Below are positions 8,994 through 19,237 of a DNA stretch of 55,088 nt, in pieces (positions within the stretch are counted from its first letter, which is position 1; each line of letters starts with the position of its first letter). Position numbers and translations under genes: made by a program. Below the pieces are notes generated by a model. It did not search any database and was not told the origin of the DNA. It saw only the letters and a list, made by a program, of their open reading frames with translations. Source of the DNA: Prochlorococcus sp. AG-409-L18 (GTDB lineage Bacteria; Cyanobacteriota; Cyanobacteriia; PCC-6307; Cyanobiaceae); the NCBI GenBank assembly GCA_003215535.1, contig QCKG01000012.1, positions 1 through 55,088 of the forward strand, read 5' to 3'.

Positions 8994-10013
8994 TTAGTTT
9001 GATTCTATGGCTGCCATTAAATAAAGGAGGGCCATTCTGATTGAGATTCCATTGCTAACTTGCTTTTCAATTAGACAAATGGACCTATCATTCAATAATG
9101 AGCTTGATATTTCTACCCCTCGATTTACGGGACCAGGGTGAAGGACAGGTATAGGTTTGCCGCACCATTCCAAACTCTTGTGAGTAATTCCATAGTCAAT
9201 GTGATATCTATTAAGGTCAGTAAGTAGGTTCTGATTCATACGTTCTTTCTGTAAACGCAGTGTCATTACTGCGTCGGCACCCTTTAGGGCCTCTTTAAGC
9301 GGTCTCATTATCAAAATTTGGCCACGTTTCTGGATTGGGTCTTCAGCTTGTCCTGGTGGTGGGGCGTCTACAAAGTTTGCAAATTGTTCCGGAACCAGAC
9401 TTGGAGGACCGCATAGAACAACATCAGCGCCACATGCTGTAAGTGCCCATAGGTTTGAACGGGCAACGCGTGAATGGAGAATGTCGCCAACTATTACTAT
9501 TCGCTTCCCTAGAAGTGTTGATGGCAAAGGGGACTTTGGATTGAAAAAAGTTGCAAGAGTGAATAAGTCCAGGAGACCTTGACTGGGATGACTGTGAAAC
9601 CCATCTCCCCCATTCAAGATTGCTGTTTTTGCACCCCTTTGCTCCAAAGAATTGGCCAACTGTTCTGGCACATTTGAAGAGCTATGCCTCACGATTAATA
9701 AATCGGCACCCATTGCTACATATGTCAGTGCAGTATCTAAAGGTGTTTCGCCTTTGCTAATAGAACTGTTGCTTGGGGAGAAGCTCTGCACATCAGCGGA
9801 AAGGCTTTTAGCGGCAAGTTCAAAACTGCTTCTAGTCCGAGTACTAGGCTCGAAAAACAATGTTGCTACTAACTTGCCTTGTAAGGCTGGTAACTTTCTT
9901 GCACCTGTTCGAGGTAAGGCTCTGAATCGATTTGCTAGTTCAAGAACTGAACTGTAATCATCTACAGAAAAGGTAGATAGGTCTAAAACATGACGATGGG
10001 ACCAGTTACTCAT
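8994..10013 (-). CDS. pyrB: aspartate carbamoyltransferase catalytic subunit
   Basis: Condenses carbamoyl phosphate with aspartate, the committed step of pyrimidine synthesis. The 339-residue protein contains the carbamoyl-phosphate loop ([13 protein letters not shown]), the [18 protein letters not shown] motif and the C-terminal [10 protein letters not shown] signature. No regulatory PyrI gene is adjacent, as usual in cyanobacteria. The start overlaps the end of the DNA glycosylase gene by 4 bases, so the two are probably translated in a coupled way. Confidence 0.96.
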   Translation of the reverse strand: MSNWSHRHVLDLSTFSVDDYSSVLELANRFRALPRTGARKLPALQGKLVATLFFEPSTRTRSSFELAAKSLSADVQSFSPSNSSISKGETPLDTALTYVAMGADLLIVRHSSSNVPEQLANSLEQRGAKTAILNGGDGFHSHPSQGLLDLFTLATFFNPKSPLPSTLLGKRIVIVGDILHSRVARSNLWALTACGADVVLCGPPSLVPEQFANFVDAPPPGQAEDPIQKRGQILIMRPLKEALKGADAVMTLRLQKERMNQNLLTDLNRYHIDYGITHKSLEWCGKPIPVLHPGPVNRGVEISSSLLNDRSICLIEKQVSNGISIRMALLYLMAAIESN

Positions 10014-10660
10014 CGACTATCTGTTTGGGATGGAGTCCAAGCGACAGATGTTTTGGGACAGCGATCACCTTTGGCGCGTTTACTAACGCTACGACTCGAT
10101 TGTAGGTACCACCGCCAAGGCAAATCCTTTTCTTGAGATATGCCGACCCTTTTTGTCCTTATTATTTTCTGCATAGCTGGGGAGAATGTTCGATTAGTCA
10201 TCCACAATCCATTCTCTATTGAGATTGGCAAATTGTCATGGGTTCGGTTTAACCCAAATCTTTGAGCTAATAACCCTGGGCCAGACGCTATCCGTTCATC
10301 CTCTCCTGGTAGTGCTAGGGCCCTGAGAAGAACTCCACTTGCCCAGTTATCGCGATCCGTAACTACGTTGACGCAATGATAGATACCGTAAGTCAAATAG
10401 ATATAAAAATGTCCTGGTGGTCCAAAAAGTGTTTCGTTGCTTTTGCTTCTGCGCGTAGATCCATGACATGCTGACTCAACTTGAGAATAGGCTTCCGTTT
10501 CTACGATCACTCCTGAAAGAATGTTCCCATTCTCTTGACGCTTGACTAATTCGCAACCGATTAAATCTGGAGCCACCTCTTCAGCTGGCCTGCAAAAAAA
10601 GGAATTAGGAATAACTTTGTTTTCTTGAATGGATTCGCTTTGAATTAAGTGAGAAGACAT
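10010..10660 (-). CDS. mpg: 3-methyladenine DNA glycosylase (AAG/MPG family)
   Basis: Base-excision-repair glycosylase of the AAG type, releasing alkylated or deaminated purines from DNA. The 216-residue protein has the family blocks [31 protein letters not shown] (containing the catalytic glutamate and its neighbours), [18 protein letters not shown] and GVLLRAL. The last 30 residues are basic and poorly conserved. It is the first gene of a two-gene unit with pyrB. The length fits the bacterial family, which is short compared with the human enzyme. Confidence 0.92.
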   Translation of the reverse strand: MSSHLIQSESIQENKVIPNSFFCRPAEEVAPDLIGCELVKRQENGNILSGVIVETEAYSQVESACHGSTRRSKSNETLFGPPGHFYIYLTYGIYHCVNVVTDRDNWASGVLLRALALPGEDERIASGPGLLAQRFGLNRTHDNLPISIENGLWMTNRTFSPAMQKIIRTKRVGISQEKDLPWRWYLQSSRSVSKRAKGDRCPKTSVAWTPSQTDSR

Positions 10661-10760
10661 AAAGTCTCTTATGAGTTTGATCTTTTCATGAATCTCCTTT
10701 GTTTTTAAGCCTGAAAGGTTTTTGGACTCACGATTAAGTGCCTTTCAAAAAAATTTTTCA

Positions 10761-11549
10761 ATGTCATCAATTATTCCCGGGCCTGTTGAAAACTCTAATG
10801 CCATTAGGCTAGAGCTTCTTAGTTGGCCTGAAGTAGAAAGATACCTCACTAATTGCAAGGGGGTGGTTTTACCAATTGGTTCAACTGAGCAGCATGGACC
10901 TACCGGAGCGATTGGAACTGATGCAATGACTGCAGAAGCCGTTGCATTAGAGGTTGGACGCCGTACTGGTGTACTGGTTACTCCCACGCAGCCTTTTGGT
11001 ATGGCTGAACATCATCTTGGCTTCCCTGGCACAATGAGTCTGAAGCCATCAACTTTATTAGAAGTTCTAAATGATCTTTTTCTATCATTAATCTCTAACG
11101 GTTTTGAAAGGATATTCGTAGTTAATGGTCACGGTGGCAACATTGCTACTACTAAAGCGGCTTTTGCTCAAGTTCATAGCAATGCGCGAATGAGAAAGAT
11201 TTCTTGTGCTTCAGAAGTTAGGTTTAAATTGGCCAATTGGTTTATGGCCCCATCAGTATCCCTCAAGGCAAAAGAGCTTTATGGTGAAAGAGAGGGGCAA
11301 CATGCAACACCGAGTGAAATTGCTTTAACAATGCATTTGGAGCCAGATTTAATTCTTAAGCAACGGCCTCTTAATGATCCCGTGCCTGCAGGAGCTATAA
11401 ATGGATCCGAGGATTTCCGTCTTAGGTATCCTGATGGACGTATGGGATCCGATCCTTATTTAGCCAAAGCAGATCATGGTGCGGTTTTGCTTGATAAAGC
11501 AGCGTCTTATTTGTGCAATGATTTATCCCAATTCTTAGAGGCATTATGA
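10761..11549 (+). CDS. creatininase-family metal-dependent amidohydrolase
   Basis: A 262-residue creatininase superfamily protein. Predicted metal ligands are in [18 protein letters not shown] and NGHGGN, followed by a conserved [11 protein letters not shown] segment. Family members hydrolyse cyclic or small amides (creatinine, formamides in riboflavin/F420 pathways, mycofactocin peptide), so the substrate cannot be inferred. I chose the ATG at 10761; an upstream TTG at 10722 would add 13 unconserved-looking residues. The stop overlaps the gatC start (ATGA), implying coupling with gatC. Confidence 0.88.
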   Translation: MSSIIPGPVENSNAIRLELLSWPEVERYLTNCKGVVLPIGSTEQHGPTGAIGTDAMTAEAVALEVGRRTGVLVTPTQPFGMAEHHLGFPGTMSLKPSTLLEVLNDLFLSLISNGFERIFVVNGHGGNIATTKAAFAQVHSNARMRKISCASEVRFKLANWFMAPSVSLKAKELYGEREGQHATPSEIALTMHLEPDLILKQRPLNDPVPAGAINGSEDFRLRYPDGRMGSDPYLAKADHGAVLLDKAASYLCNDLSQFLEAL

Positions 11550-11839
11550 GTCAGATAAATTCTGAGGATGTTCGTAAAGTGGCCCAATTAGCAAGATTGG
11601 ACCTTCCAGAGGAGGCTGTTGAAAAATATACAAGTCAACTTGAAAAGATTCTTGGCTATGTAGCTCAACTTGAAAAAGTGGATACGGAAGGAATACAACC
11701 TACTACTAGAGCTGTGGAGGTTGTAAATGTTGCTCGTGAGGACAATACTTTGAAAACAGATGAGCGTGAAAGCCTTTTGGCGTTAGCTCCTCAACGCGAA
11801 GGTGATTTTTTTAGAGTCCCGAAAATTTTATCTGATTAA
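11546..11839 (+). CDS. gatC: aspartyl/glutamyl-tRNA amidotransferase subunit C
   Basis: Small subunit of the GatCAB amidotransferase that converts Glu-tRNA(Gln), and possibly Asp-tRNA(Asn), to the correct amide. The 97 residues match the family: [24 protein letters not shown] near the start, [15 protein letters not shown] in the middle and a C-terminal [15 protein letters not shown] motif. gatA and gatB are not in this window, so the subunits are encoded separately. The gene starts inside the stop of the creatininase-family gene, and its last 12 bases overlap the crtR end on the opposite strand. Confidence 0.93.
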   Translation: MSQINSEDVRKVAQLARLDLPEEAVEKYTSQLEKILGYVAQLEKVDTEGIQPTTRAVEVVNVAREDNTLKTDERESLLALAPQREGDFFRVPKILSD

Positions 11840-12871
11840 TTTCTTTTCATTTGGGGCAACTGCTGTTCGATGTAATAAATGTATCCACCTTTTTCTCCAT
11901 TGATTATTAGGCATAAGCTTAGCAAGGGGCCTCATTTTGCTACGGTTCTTTTTATGACTTCTAACTCCTAGAATTATGTCATATAGAAAGTTAAAACCAT
12001 CAGATTTTGTCTCGAAAATCCCCATTCTTTGCGGAGAGCCCTTTGCATCAAGAAGAGGCTTAGTAGCTTCGTAGGCTGGCTTATATTCAAACCAAGGTAT
12101 AGACGGCCATAGATGATGAACGAGATGATAGTTTTGCCCCATGATTAACCAGTTCATAACTTTACTTGGATAAACTCTTGCGTTCTTCCAACGATTACGT
12201 GAGAGGAATGGACGATGAGGCAGGTAGTCGAAAAATATTCCTAAAGTCACTCCTACCATTAGAGCAGGACCGAACCATAAATTATAAATTACATTCATAA
12301 AATCAAAACGAATTCCTGCAATTACAATTGAAATAAATAGCCCCCTTTCAATACCCCATTGCATTAGTTCATAGCGTCTCCAGAGCTTCCTTTCAAAAAA
12401 GAAATACTCGTGATAAAAGAAGCGTGGGGCTATTAACCATACTGGGCCAAATGTACTAACTATGTGATCTGGATCATTGAGGGGATCATTTACATGGGAG
12501 TGATGCTGAAGATGCACTCTTGTGAAAACTGGGAAACTGAAGCCAAGCAAAATGGCTGCTCCATGACCCATGGCTTGATTTATCCATCGATTTGGATGTG
12601 CTGCATTGTGACAAGCATCATGGATAACGGTGCCTTCCATATGCAGTGCGAGGAAAGCAATCCCAACTAAAAGGGGTAAGGGCCAACTACCTTGATACCA
12701 CTGCCAAATGCTTAACCCTGCCAGGCAATAACCTCCGATAAAAAGCCCCACAGTGAGATTCCATGGATTTGGAGGATCTAAATATTTCTGAATGGCTCTC
12801 TGCCATTCAGAAAGAGATTGGATTTTTTTCGACTCCTCTTTTGAATGAGGGATCGCTACTGTCTGGACCAT
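11828..12871 (-). CDS. crtR: beta-carotene hydroxylase CrtR
   Basis: Membrane di-iron hydroxylase of the fatty-acid-desaturase superfamily, adding 3-hydroxyl groups to carotenes to make zeaxanthin. Histidine boxes are visible as [19 protein letters not shown] and [10 protein letters not shown], separated by hydrophobic segments. The length is 347 residues from the ATG at 12871. The frame continues to a TTG at 12913, just 13 bases from tRNA-Leu, but those 14 residues look unconserved. tRNA-Leu precedes it on the same strand with no room for a full promoter after the tRNA. Confidence 0.92.
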   Translation of the reverse strand: MVQTVAIPHSKEESKKIQSLSEWQRAIQKYLDPPNPWNLTVGLFIGGYCLAGLSIWQWYQGSWPLPLLVGIAFLALHMEGTVIHDACHNAAHPNRWINQAMGHGAAILLGFSFPVFTRVHLQHHSHVNDPLNDPDHIVSTFGPVWLIAPRFFYHEYFFFERKLWRRYELMQWGIERGLFISIVIAGIRFDFMNVIYNLWFGPALMVGVTLGIFFDYLPHRPFLSRNRWKNARVYPSKVMNWLIMGQNYHLVHHLWPSIPWFEYKPAYEATKPLLDAKGSPQRMGIFETKSDGFNFLYDIILGVRSHKKNRSKMRPLAKLMPNNQWRKRWIHLLHRTAVAPNEKKLIR

Positions 12872-12926
12872 TGAATTTTGCGATTTGCGCAAAGGAACCA
12901 AAGACAACACCAAGTTAGGAAATCGA

Positions 12927-13008
12927 TGCCCACCGGGGGACTTGAACCCCCACGACCAAGGTCACTGGTACCTAAAACCAGCGCGTCTACCAATTCCGCC
13001 AGATGGGC
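12927..13008 (-). tRNA. tRNA-Leu (anticodon TAG)
   Basis: An 82-base type II tRNA on the minus strand. Acceptor GCCCATC pairs with GGTGGGC, the anticodon stem CTGGT/ACCAG surrounds a loop with anticodon TAG, there is a long variable arm (TGACCTTGGTCG), and the T arm contains GTTCAAG. The discriminator is A and CCA is not encoded. It reads CUA-type leucine codons. crtR begins 55 bases downstream on the same strand. Confidence 0.95.
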
Positions 13009-13418
13009 TATTTAAAGACTTTAATCAAAACTGCAAGTGGGTTTAGGTTTTCCTCCCAATCATGGTGGCTATTTTAAGAGGAGAACTGTTGTTAGGGAAA
13101 GGGCTTGCGTTTTTTCTTCTACTAATTTGGGTTCATGGGATTTGAGAGATGATCTGATGAATGCATCATTTGATCTGGAAATGAGTGAAGATTTGGGATT
13201 TGATGAAAGTTTGCAGTTCAACACTTACATATCGCTAACTAGAAAGAGATTCTCACTACTCTTCTTAAAATTTGGGAAATCCATTATGAGATGGTCGAAA
13301 GACTGCTCATAATGATCCTTTTCTATAGGCGAGGAAATGACCTTGAGCGAATTTAGAGTTCTCATTAGGACATGATGACCACACCAGGATTCATAATTCC
13401 CAATACTGCAACTTAGCC
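13009..13418. other. 410-base intergenic region between tRNA-Leu and ileS; no confident gene
   Basis: The region should hold the promoter of tRNA-Leu (leftward) and of ileS (rightward). A 91-codon frame with a GTG start (13037-13312, plus strand) is open, but its protein has no recognisable motif, no Shine-Dalgarno sequence and an atypical composition, so I do not call it. From its internal ATG at 13157 the last 52 residues are more protein-like and could be a small gene. No tRNA-like or obvious regulatory RNA fold is visible. Confidence 0.4.
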
Positions 13419-16328
13419 GTGACTCAGGAGAAAAGACAAGAAGGTGAAGATCGCCCCAAGTCTTATAAAGAGACTCTCAATTTGTTGAGTACCTCCTTTG
13501 GGATGAGGGCAAATGCTGTTCAAAGAGAACCTGAACTGCAGGCTTTTTGGAAGGAGAAGGGGATTGACTTTCAGCTGGGTTTAAGTAATCAGGGCTCTCG
13601 CTTCACTTTGCATGATGGACCGCCTTACGCGAATGGGGCTTTGCATATGGGCCATGCACTTAACAAGGTCCTTAAAGATATTATCAATAAGTATCAAATA
13701 ATGCTTGGACGAAAGGTACATTTTATCCCTGGATGGGACTGCCATGGGTTACCAATTGAGTTAAAAGTCCTGCAAGGTCTTGATAAAGATCAGCGTGCAT
13801 CTTTAACTCCTTTTAAATTACGTAAGAAGGCAGCTAACTATGCCCAGAAACAAGTTAAAAAGCAAATGGCTGGTTTTCAAAGATGGGGAATTTGGGCTGA
13901 TTGGGAAAACCCTTACTTAACTCTTCAAAAAGATTACGAGGCAGCTCAGATAAATGTTTTTGGAACGATGGTTCTTAAGGGATATATTTATCGAGGTTTA
14001 AAACCTGTTCATTGGAGCCCTAGTTCCAAAACTGCCCTGGCTGAGGCTGAACTTGAATACCCTGATAATCATTACAGTAACAGCATTTATGCTTCATTTC
14101 CTGTAATTCATCTGCCAGAGTCTTTACGCAAATCTATTATTGACCAGGGATTAGAGTTACCGGTAAGCGAAAAGGACTTAGGGAGTGCCCTTAAAGTTGC
14201 TATTTGGACGACAACACCATGGACTATTCCTGCTAATTTAGCTGTTTCAGTAAATGATCGTCTTGATTATGTGATTGCTGAAGATGATAGAGCTAACTTA
14301 ATAATTTTAGCGGCGGAACTTATTGAAAAGGTTTCCCAAAGCTTAGAAATCAAACTTACAGCACGTGCAAAATTTAAAGGTTCATTGCTGGAGGGAGCCT
14401 TATATCGTCATCCATTATTTGATCGGACTAGTCCAATCATTATAGGGGGAGATTATATAACTATTGAATCAGGTACTGGCTTAGTTCATACAGCCCCGGG
14501 TCATGGTGTGGATGATTTCAATACTGGGAAAAAGAATAATCTAGCTATTCTTTGTCCAGTTGATGAAGCCGGCTTCTTGACCTCTGAGGCGGGTCCATTT
14601 GAAGGGCTAAATGTTCTTAAGGATGCGAACTCGGCGATTGTAAAGGCTCTTGAGGAGTCTGGCTCTTTATTAAAGGAGGAGCTTTATTCACACAGATATC
14701 CATATGATTGGCGAACTAAAAAGCCAACTATTTTTAGAGCAACAGAACAATGGTTTGCTTCTGTAGAAGGCTTCAGAAAGGAGATATTGGAGGCAATAGA
14801 AGAAGTTGATTGGTTCCCTTCTTCAGGCAAAAATCGTATTAATTCCATGGTTAGCGAACGTGGGGATTGGTGCATTTCTAGACAGCGGACTTGGGGAGTG
14901 CCTATTCCTGTTTTCTATGAAAAAGGAGGTAGTGGAGTTCTTTTAAATGCGGTCACACTTTCACATATAGAGAATCTTATTGCAGAGCATGGATCAGATA
15001 TTTGGTGGGAACGCAGTGAAAAAGATCTTTTGCCACCTGAGTATGCAGTAGAAGCAAGTAAATGGGAAAAAGGTACAGATACGATGGACGTTTGGTTTGA
15101 TTCAGGTTCAAGTTGGGCATCTGTATTAAGCAAAAGAGATGGACTTGGATATCCAGCAGATTTATATCTTGAGGGCTCTGATCAGCATCGAGGCTGGTTC
15201 CAGTCTTCCTTGCTTACATCTATAGCAGTTAAGAATCATCCCCCTTATCGGAAAGTTCTTACACATGGATTCGCATTAGATGAAAAGGGTCGAAAAATGA
15301 GTAAATCTTTGGGGAATATTGTTGACCCTTTAGTGATCATTGAGGGTGGAAGCAATAAGAAGAAAAATCCTGCATTTGGGGCTGATGTTTTAAGGCTTTG
15401 GGTTAGTTCTGTTGACTATTCTGTAGATGTTCCTATCGGTTCCAGTATATTAAATCAGCTCTCAGATGTTTATCGTAAGGTAAGGAATACTGCTAGATAT
15501 TTATTGGGTAATCTTCATGACTTTGATCCGAAACTAGATGCGATTAGGATTGATGATTTGCCATTATTAGACAAATGGATGCTTAACCGCACCTCAGAAG
15601 TATTGGACGAAATCACATCAGCATTTAATGATTATGACTTTTCGAAATTTTTTCAATTAATACAAGGATTTTGTGTTGTTGATCTATCTAATTTTTATTT
15701 AGACATTGCAAAAGATAGGCTTTATGTAAGTGCACCAAATGACTATAGAAGGAGAACCTGTCAAACAGTTATGTCATTAATTATTGAGAATTTTGCAGGT
15801 GTAATTGCTCCTGTATTATGTCATATGTCAGAAGATATATGGCAAAATATTCCTTATAAAGTTGAAGAGGAGTCTGTTTTCCTTAGAGGTTGGCCAAATA
15901 TACCAGACACTTGGAGAGATGACTCTTTAAATAAGCCAGTTTCCAAATTACGAGAACTAAGAAGCTCTGTAAATAGGGTTTTGGAGGATTGTCGGTCTAA
16001 GTATGATCTTGGGGCAGCCCTAGAGGCGGCTGTTCGAATCGAATCAAGAGAGAAAGACCTTTTAGAAGCAATTCATTGGTTGCATGATAAAGGTGTCCCT
16101 GAAGTGGATGTTTTAAGAGATTGGATGTTGGTATCACAATTACAAATTGGAGGCGAACCTTGGGCAGAAATATTAGTTAGTAAAGAAACTGAGTTAGGAA
16201 TTATTGATGTGAATCGCGCTCGTGGTAAGAAATGTGATCGGTGTTGGCACTATGAAACCAATATAGAAACCAGTAATGCATCTGGACGGATATGCGCCCG
16301 ATGTATTCAAGTAATTAATAGGCTTTAA
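13419..16328 (+). CDS. ileS: isoleucyl-tRNA synthetase
   Basis: Class I synthetase charging tRNA-Ile. The 969-residue protein has the HIGH motif as HMGH within [15 protein letters not shown], the KMSKS motif ([10 protein letters not shown]), the editing domain in between ([11 protein letters not shown] onward), and a C-terminal zinc-binding segment with two cysteine pairs (CDRCWHY and CARC). The start is a GTG at 13419; the following 25 residues are hydrophilic and precede the conserved [12 protein letters not shown] block. It is transcribed alone and faces the DUF3177 gene. Confidence 0.97.
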   Translation: MTQEKRQEGEDRPKSYKETLNLLSTSFGMRANAVQREPELQAFWKEKGIDFQLGLSNQGSRFTLHDGPPYANGALHMGHALNKVLKDIINKYQIMLGRKVHFIPGWDCHGLPIELKVLQGLDKDQRASLTPFKLRKKAANYAQKQVKKQMAGFQRWGIWADWENPYLTLQKDYEAAQINVFGTMVLKGYIYRGLKPVHWSPSSKTALAEAELEYPDNHYSNSIYASFPVIHLPESLRKSIIDQGLELPVSEKDLGSALKVAIWTTTPWTIPANLAVSVNDRLDYVIAEDDRANLIILAAELIEKVSQSLEIKLTARAKFKGSLLEGALYRHPLFDRTSPIIIGGDYITIESGTGLVHTAPGHGVDDFNTGKKNNLAILCPVDEAGFLTSEAGPFEGLNVLKDANSAIVKALEESGSLLKEELYSHRYPYDWRTKKPTIFRATEQWFASVEGFRKEILEAIEEVDWFPSSGKNRINSMVSERGDWCISRQRTWGVPIPVFYEKGGSGVLLNAVTLSHIENLIAEHGSDIWWERSEKDLLPPEYAVEASKWEKGTDTMDVWFDSGSSWASVLSKRDGLGYPADLYLEGSDQHRGWFQSSLLTSIAVKNHPPYRKVLTHGFALDEKGRKMSKSLGNIVDPLVIIEGGSNKKKNPAFGADVLRLWVSSVDYSVDVPIGSSILNQLSDVYRKVRNTARYLLGNLHDFDPKLDAIRIDDLPLLDKWMLNRTSEVLDEITSAFNDYDFSKFFQLIQGFCVVDLSNFYLDIAKDRLYVSAPNDYRRRTCQTVMSLIIENFAGVIAPVLCHMSEDIWQNIPYKVEEESVFLRGWPNIPDTWRDDSLNKPVSKLRELRSSVNRVLEDCRSKYDLGAALEAAVRIESREKDLLEAIHWLHDKGVPEVDVLRDWMLVSQLQIGGEPWAEILVSKETELGIIDVNRARGKKCDRCWHYETNIETSNASGRICARCIQVINRL

Positions 16329-16443
16329 TTTGATAAATTTATTAGGTCAAATATTTTTTAGGGAGGTATCTCTTGTCAGTTTTCTCTCTAGTGGCCTAAG
16401 TATTCAATATTTGTATCAATAAAGGTAGCTTAATATTTAATCA

Positions 16444-17055
16444 TTAAAAATCACCTGCAATTCTTCCTTGTTTCGGTAGTCGAACTAGTAGCCATTGTAA
16501 GATTCCAATCAAATAAGCAATTAATGCAATATATCCAACAAAAGCCGCTAATGCTTCAGACCAATTGGCTCCGAAGAGGAATTCAAATAATTGTTCTAAT
16601 ATTTGGTGAAGTCCCTTGGGTACTTCGAGCCAAGCATTACAAGTTGCTCCTGCACTGTTTTTGAGACAAGGCAAGCTAAAAAAAGTTAAAGACGTAGCAA
16701 CTATTCCAAACGCACTAAGAGACCAGCGCCAGAGCTTTACTGTTAAGGGTAGACCTCTTAAAGGAGGAAGATCTTCTAATTCTTCATTTAGGTCTGTCCA
16801 AAACCAAACAGAAATTACCATCAAGAGTGGAGCTAGAAAGGAAGTCAAATAACCAATAGGTCTTTGATTAGTTAGTAATAAAATGCTTATGGCCATAAGA
16901 CTTGAGATCTTCCAGTAGATAGTTAGCAATCTGACCATTGAGGATTCTTTTTGTGCTGAGGCCCAAACAAGGAGTATCAAGGGAAGCCCAAGGGCAAATG
17001 TTGCGGCCAAACGATAGGTAAGCCAGACAAGAGTGCGATACGAGAGATCGTCCAC
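16444..17055 (-). CDS. DUF3177 family integral membrane protein
   Basis: A 203-residue cyanobacteria-specific membrane protein with a GTG start. Hydrophobic segments lie near residues 12-32, 40-60, 68-86, 110-128 and 165-195, with the conserved acidic LNEELEDLPPLRGLPL cytoplasmic-type loop. The function is unknown. It is divergent from trmB; the roughly 200 bases between them should contain both promoters. Confidence 0.85.
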   Translation of the reverse strand: MDDLSYRTLVWLTYRLAATFALGLPLILLVWASAQKESSMVRLLTIYWKISSLMAISILLLTNQRPIGYLTSFLAPLLMVISVWFWTDLNEELEDLPPLRGLPLTVKLWRWSLSAFGIVATSLTFFSLPCLKNSAGATCNAWLEVPKGLHQILEQLFEFLFGANWSEALAAFVGYIALIAYLIGILQWLLVRLPKQGRIAGDF

Positions 17056-17263
17056 AAGAGAAAATTTCCTGAAGCAAACATTATCAATGCTTGGATCACT
17101 AATTCAAGAATGTTTAGGCTCAAGTCAATAGAACTTCTTTCTTTTCTTCTTTTTTTTGAGTTGGGATATTCTTTTTCTAGAGGAGCCGTCAAAGGGTTGA
17201 ACTTGCTAAGTCTTCTATTGAGGTACTTTCGGTGTTCAGATTCGCTGTCTGGATTTTTTTAAA

Positions 17264-17956
17264 GTGAGACAACATGTCAACCCATTAAGTCGTTTTTTTC
17301 AGCTTCCCTTACAGCTGCCTGACCCAACGCAATTATTTGAAAATCCTTGTTTGCCTATTCATGTAGATATTGGCTCTGCTCGTGGCTCCTTTTTATTGTC
17401 TTTGGCTGCTATGAATCCAGAATGTAATTTTTTAGGCTTGGAGATACGACATCCATTAGTTATCTCAGCTGAACGTAAACGAGCTCAATTGGGATTGACC
17501 AATCTTCATTTTTTATTTTGCAATGCGAATGTAAGCCTTGAGGAATGGTTGGCTAGCCTGCAAAAGAATCTATTGATAAGAGTTTCTATCCAATTCCCTG
17601 ACCCTTGGTTGAAAAAGCGTCATCAGAAGAGGAGAGTGCTTCAGCCTTCTTTACTTCTATCAATTGCTGGAGCACTTCAAGAAGAGCGAGAGCTATTTAT
17701 TCAAAGTGACTTAAAAGAAGTTGTCGAGCCAATGATTCGCTTGATTGAATTTAGTGGTTGTTTTAATCGTCTGGCTGGACAAGATTCTGAATGGCTGCCT
17801 GTCAACCCGCTAGGAGTAAAAACTGAACGAGAAGGTTACGTTCTTGAGAAGGGATTACCTGTTTATAGAGGGCTTTTCTTGAGAAATAAGCAACCTTTGC
17901 CAGAGCTTTGTGCTTTAGAAGAAGCCTGTCATCAAGTCGCAATGACAATTAGCTGA
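17264..17956 (+). CDS. trmB: tRNA (guanine-N7-)-methyltransferase
   Basis: S-adenosylmethionine-dependent enzyme making m7G46 in the variable loop of tRNAs. The 230-residue protein has a SAM-binding motif I written DIGSARGSFLL, where many TrmB proteins have EIGCGKG, then the LGLEIRHPLV acidic loop. The family's catalytic signature IQFPDPWLKKRHQKRRV is at about residues 108-124. The start is GTG at 17264. The TxlA-like thioredoxin gene follows 24 bases later. Confidence 0.94.
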   Translation: MRQHVNPLSRFFQLPLQLPDPTQLFENPCLPIHVDIGSARGSFLLSLAAMNPECNFLGLEIRHPLVISAERKRAQLGLTNLHFLFCNANVSLEEWLASLQKNLLIRVSIQFPDPWLKKRHQKRRVLQPSLLLSIAGALQEERELFIQSDLKEVVEPMIRLIEFSGCFNRLAGQDSEWLPVNPLGVKTEREGYVLEKGLPVYRGLFLRNKQPLPELCALEEACHQVAMTIS

Positions 17957-17980
17957 AAAAAATGCCAAAGTGAGTTCAGC

Positions 17981-18559
17981 ATGAAATGTCGTATGGCCGA
18001 TGTCTCTGAGACCTCTTTACTTGGAAAGGGGCAGAGAATTTTTCTCCTTGTCTTTGCTTTTATTCTTGCGACATTGCTTTTCCTATTGAGAGTCAACATT
18101 AATGAAAGGAATCCAATAGATGATCTGGCGAGAAGATCACTTCAACCTGAGATTGCTTTGTCTAATGGCCGTCCAACAGTCTTTGAATTTTATGCTGATT
18201 GGTGTGAGGCTTGCTTGGCAATGGCACCAGATATAAAGCAAATAGAGGCCTCCTATAGAAACAAAGTCGATATTGTTTTGCTAAATGTAGACAACACAAG
18301 ATGGCAGGATTTGATTGATCTTTATAAAGTTAATGGAATACCACAGATGAATTTCTTTAATGCAAATGGTGATTTAAAAGGTACCTCTGTAGGCATTCAA
18401 GACCTGAATAGGCTGGAGAAATTAGTCTCAGCACTTGTTGCCGGGGAGGTCTTGCCTAATGGGAGAATTGATGGCAGGACAAGTAAAATTATAAATTCAT
18501 CAGAGATGAACTCACAAAAAACAATAGATTTTGATAAAGGGCCGAGAAGTCATTATTAA
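17981..18559 (+). CDS. txlA: membrane-anchored thioredoxin-like protein (TxlA/HCF164 type)
   Basis: A 192-residue thioredoxin-fold protein with an N-terminal membrane anchor (about residues 20-40, IFLLVFAFILATLLFLL) and the soluble domain after it. The active site reads ADWCEACLAMAP, so the redox pair is CEAC rather than classical CGPC; the chloroplast homologue HCF164 and cyanobacterial TxlA have WCEVC. HCF164 passes reducing power across thylakoids for cytochrome b6f assembly, and a similar role is plausible here. A second methionine at 17993 is an alternative start. Confidence 0.88.
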   Translation: MKCRMADVSETSLLGKGQRIFLLVFAFILATLLFLLRVNINERNPIDDLARRSLQPEIALSNGRPTVFEFYADWCEACLAMAPDIKQIEASYRNKVDIVLLNVDNTRWQDLIDLYKVNGIPQMNFFNANGDLKGTSVGIQDLNRLEKLVSALVAGEVLPNGRIDGRTSKIINSSEMNSQKTIDFDKGPRSHY

Positions 18560-18596
18560 AGGCTAAGCAAATATTTAATAACCTTCTTTTTGGGGA

Positions 18597-19235
18597 TTAA
18601 TTAATCCATTTTACAGCTAAAGCAACAGTAGGAAATTGCTCGCAAAAGATCCTTTTACATCCATTTGCAATTTCCATATGCTCTTTTTGAGTTCCATGCC
18701 CTGACCTTAATTTGATGTAATGGATCCATGACCTACAGGAGCCAGTCATGTAGATTCTTGTTGGAGTTGCAAGGGGCAGTATGAATCTTGCGCATTCTTT
18801 TGCTATACCTGAGTCAAGCATTTCTTCATATAAGCTTATTGAACTGCTGAAGTGCTCTTTAATCTTTGCTTGGAAATTAGCTGTTATAGAATCAGGTAAG
18901 TCTGAAATAGAGTTTTGTCTATTCTTTATATCTTGACGCCTTAATTCTGGCATTGGGATTTCCCCTAGTTGAGTGCTATCAGCATAACGTTGAGAAAACT
19001 CTTGAAAAGTAAATGATCTATGCCTAAGAATTTGAGCCGCAATTCCTCTGTTGGTTTCAATTTGAAGGGTCATATAAGCTTGCTCAAATACACTCCAATG
19101 CTCATGGTTTATGCAGTATTGAAGTAACTTCTCAAAATTATTATTAGCCTGATTTTTGGGATTGCTTACCCTTGCAATAAATGCCATTGTCTTCTCTGCA
19201 TCTGGTGTCGCAGATATAAGTTCAACTGTGCCCAT
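18597..19235 (-). CDS. thyX: flavin-dependent thymidylate synthase ThyX
   Basis: Makes dTMP from dUMP using methylene-tetrahydrofolate, FAD and NADPH, releasing tetrahydrofolate rather than dihydrofolate. The 212-residue protein carries the diagnostic RHRx7S motif as RHRSFTFQEFS, with SQRYADS after it, and the C-terminal RSWIHYIKLR and QKEHMEIA blocks. It is the last gene of a tight unit: its start lies two bases past the dcd stop. A ThyX-only strategy reduces the need for dihydrofolate reductase. Confidence 0.96.
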   Translation of the reverse strand: MGTVELISATPDAEKTMAFIARVSNPKNQANNNFEKLLQYCINHEHWSVFEQAYMTLQIETNRGIAAQILRHRSFTFQEFSQRYADSTQLGEIPMPELRRQDIKNRQNSISDLPDSITANFQAKIKEHFSSSISLYEEMLDSGIAKECARFILPLATPTRIYMTGSCRSWIHYIKLRSGHGTQKEHMEIANGCKRIFCEQFPTVALAVKWIN

Positions 19236-19237
19236 AG

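Noticed and set aside
13037-13312. 91-codon GTG-start frame before ileS
   Set aside because: It shows no motif, ribosome-binding site or coding-like composition in its first half. I kept it only as a note on the intergenic region.
16977-17192. 71-codon frame overlapping the start of the DUF3177 gene
   Set aside because: Its C-terminal half is the DUF3177 N-terminus read in another frame, and there is no ribosome-binding site or known family.
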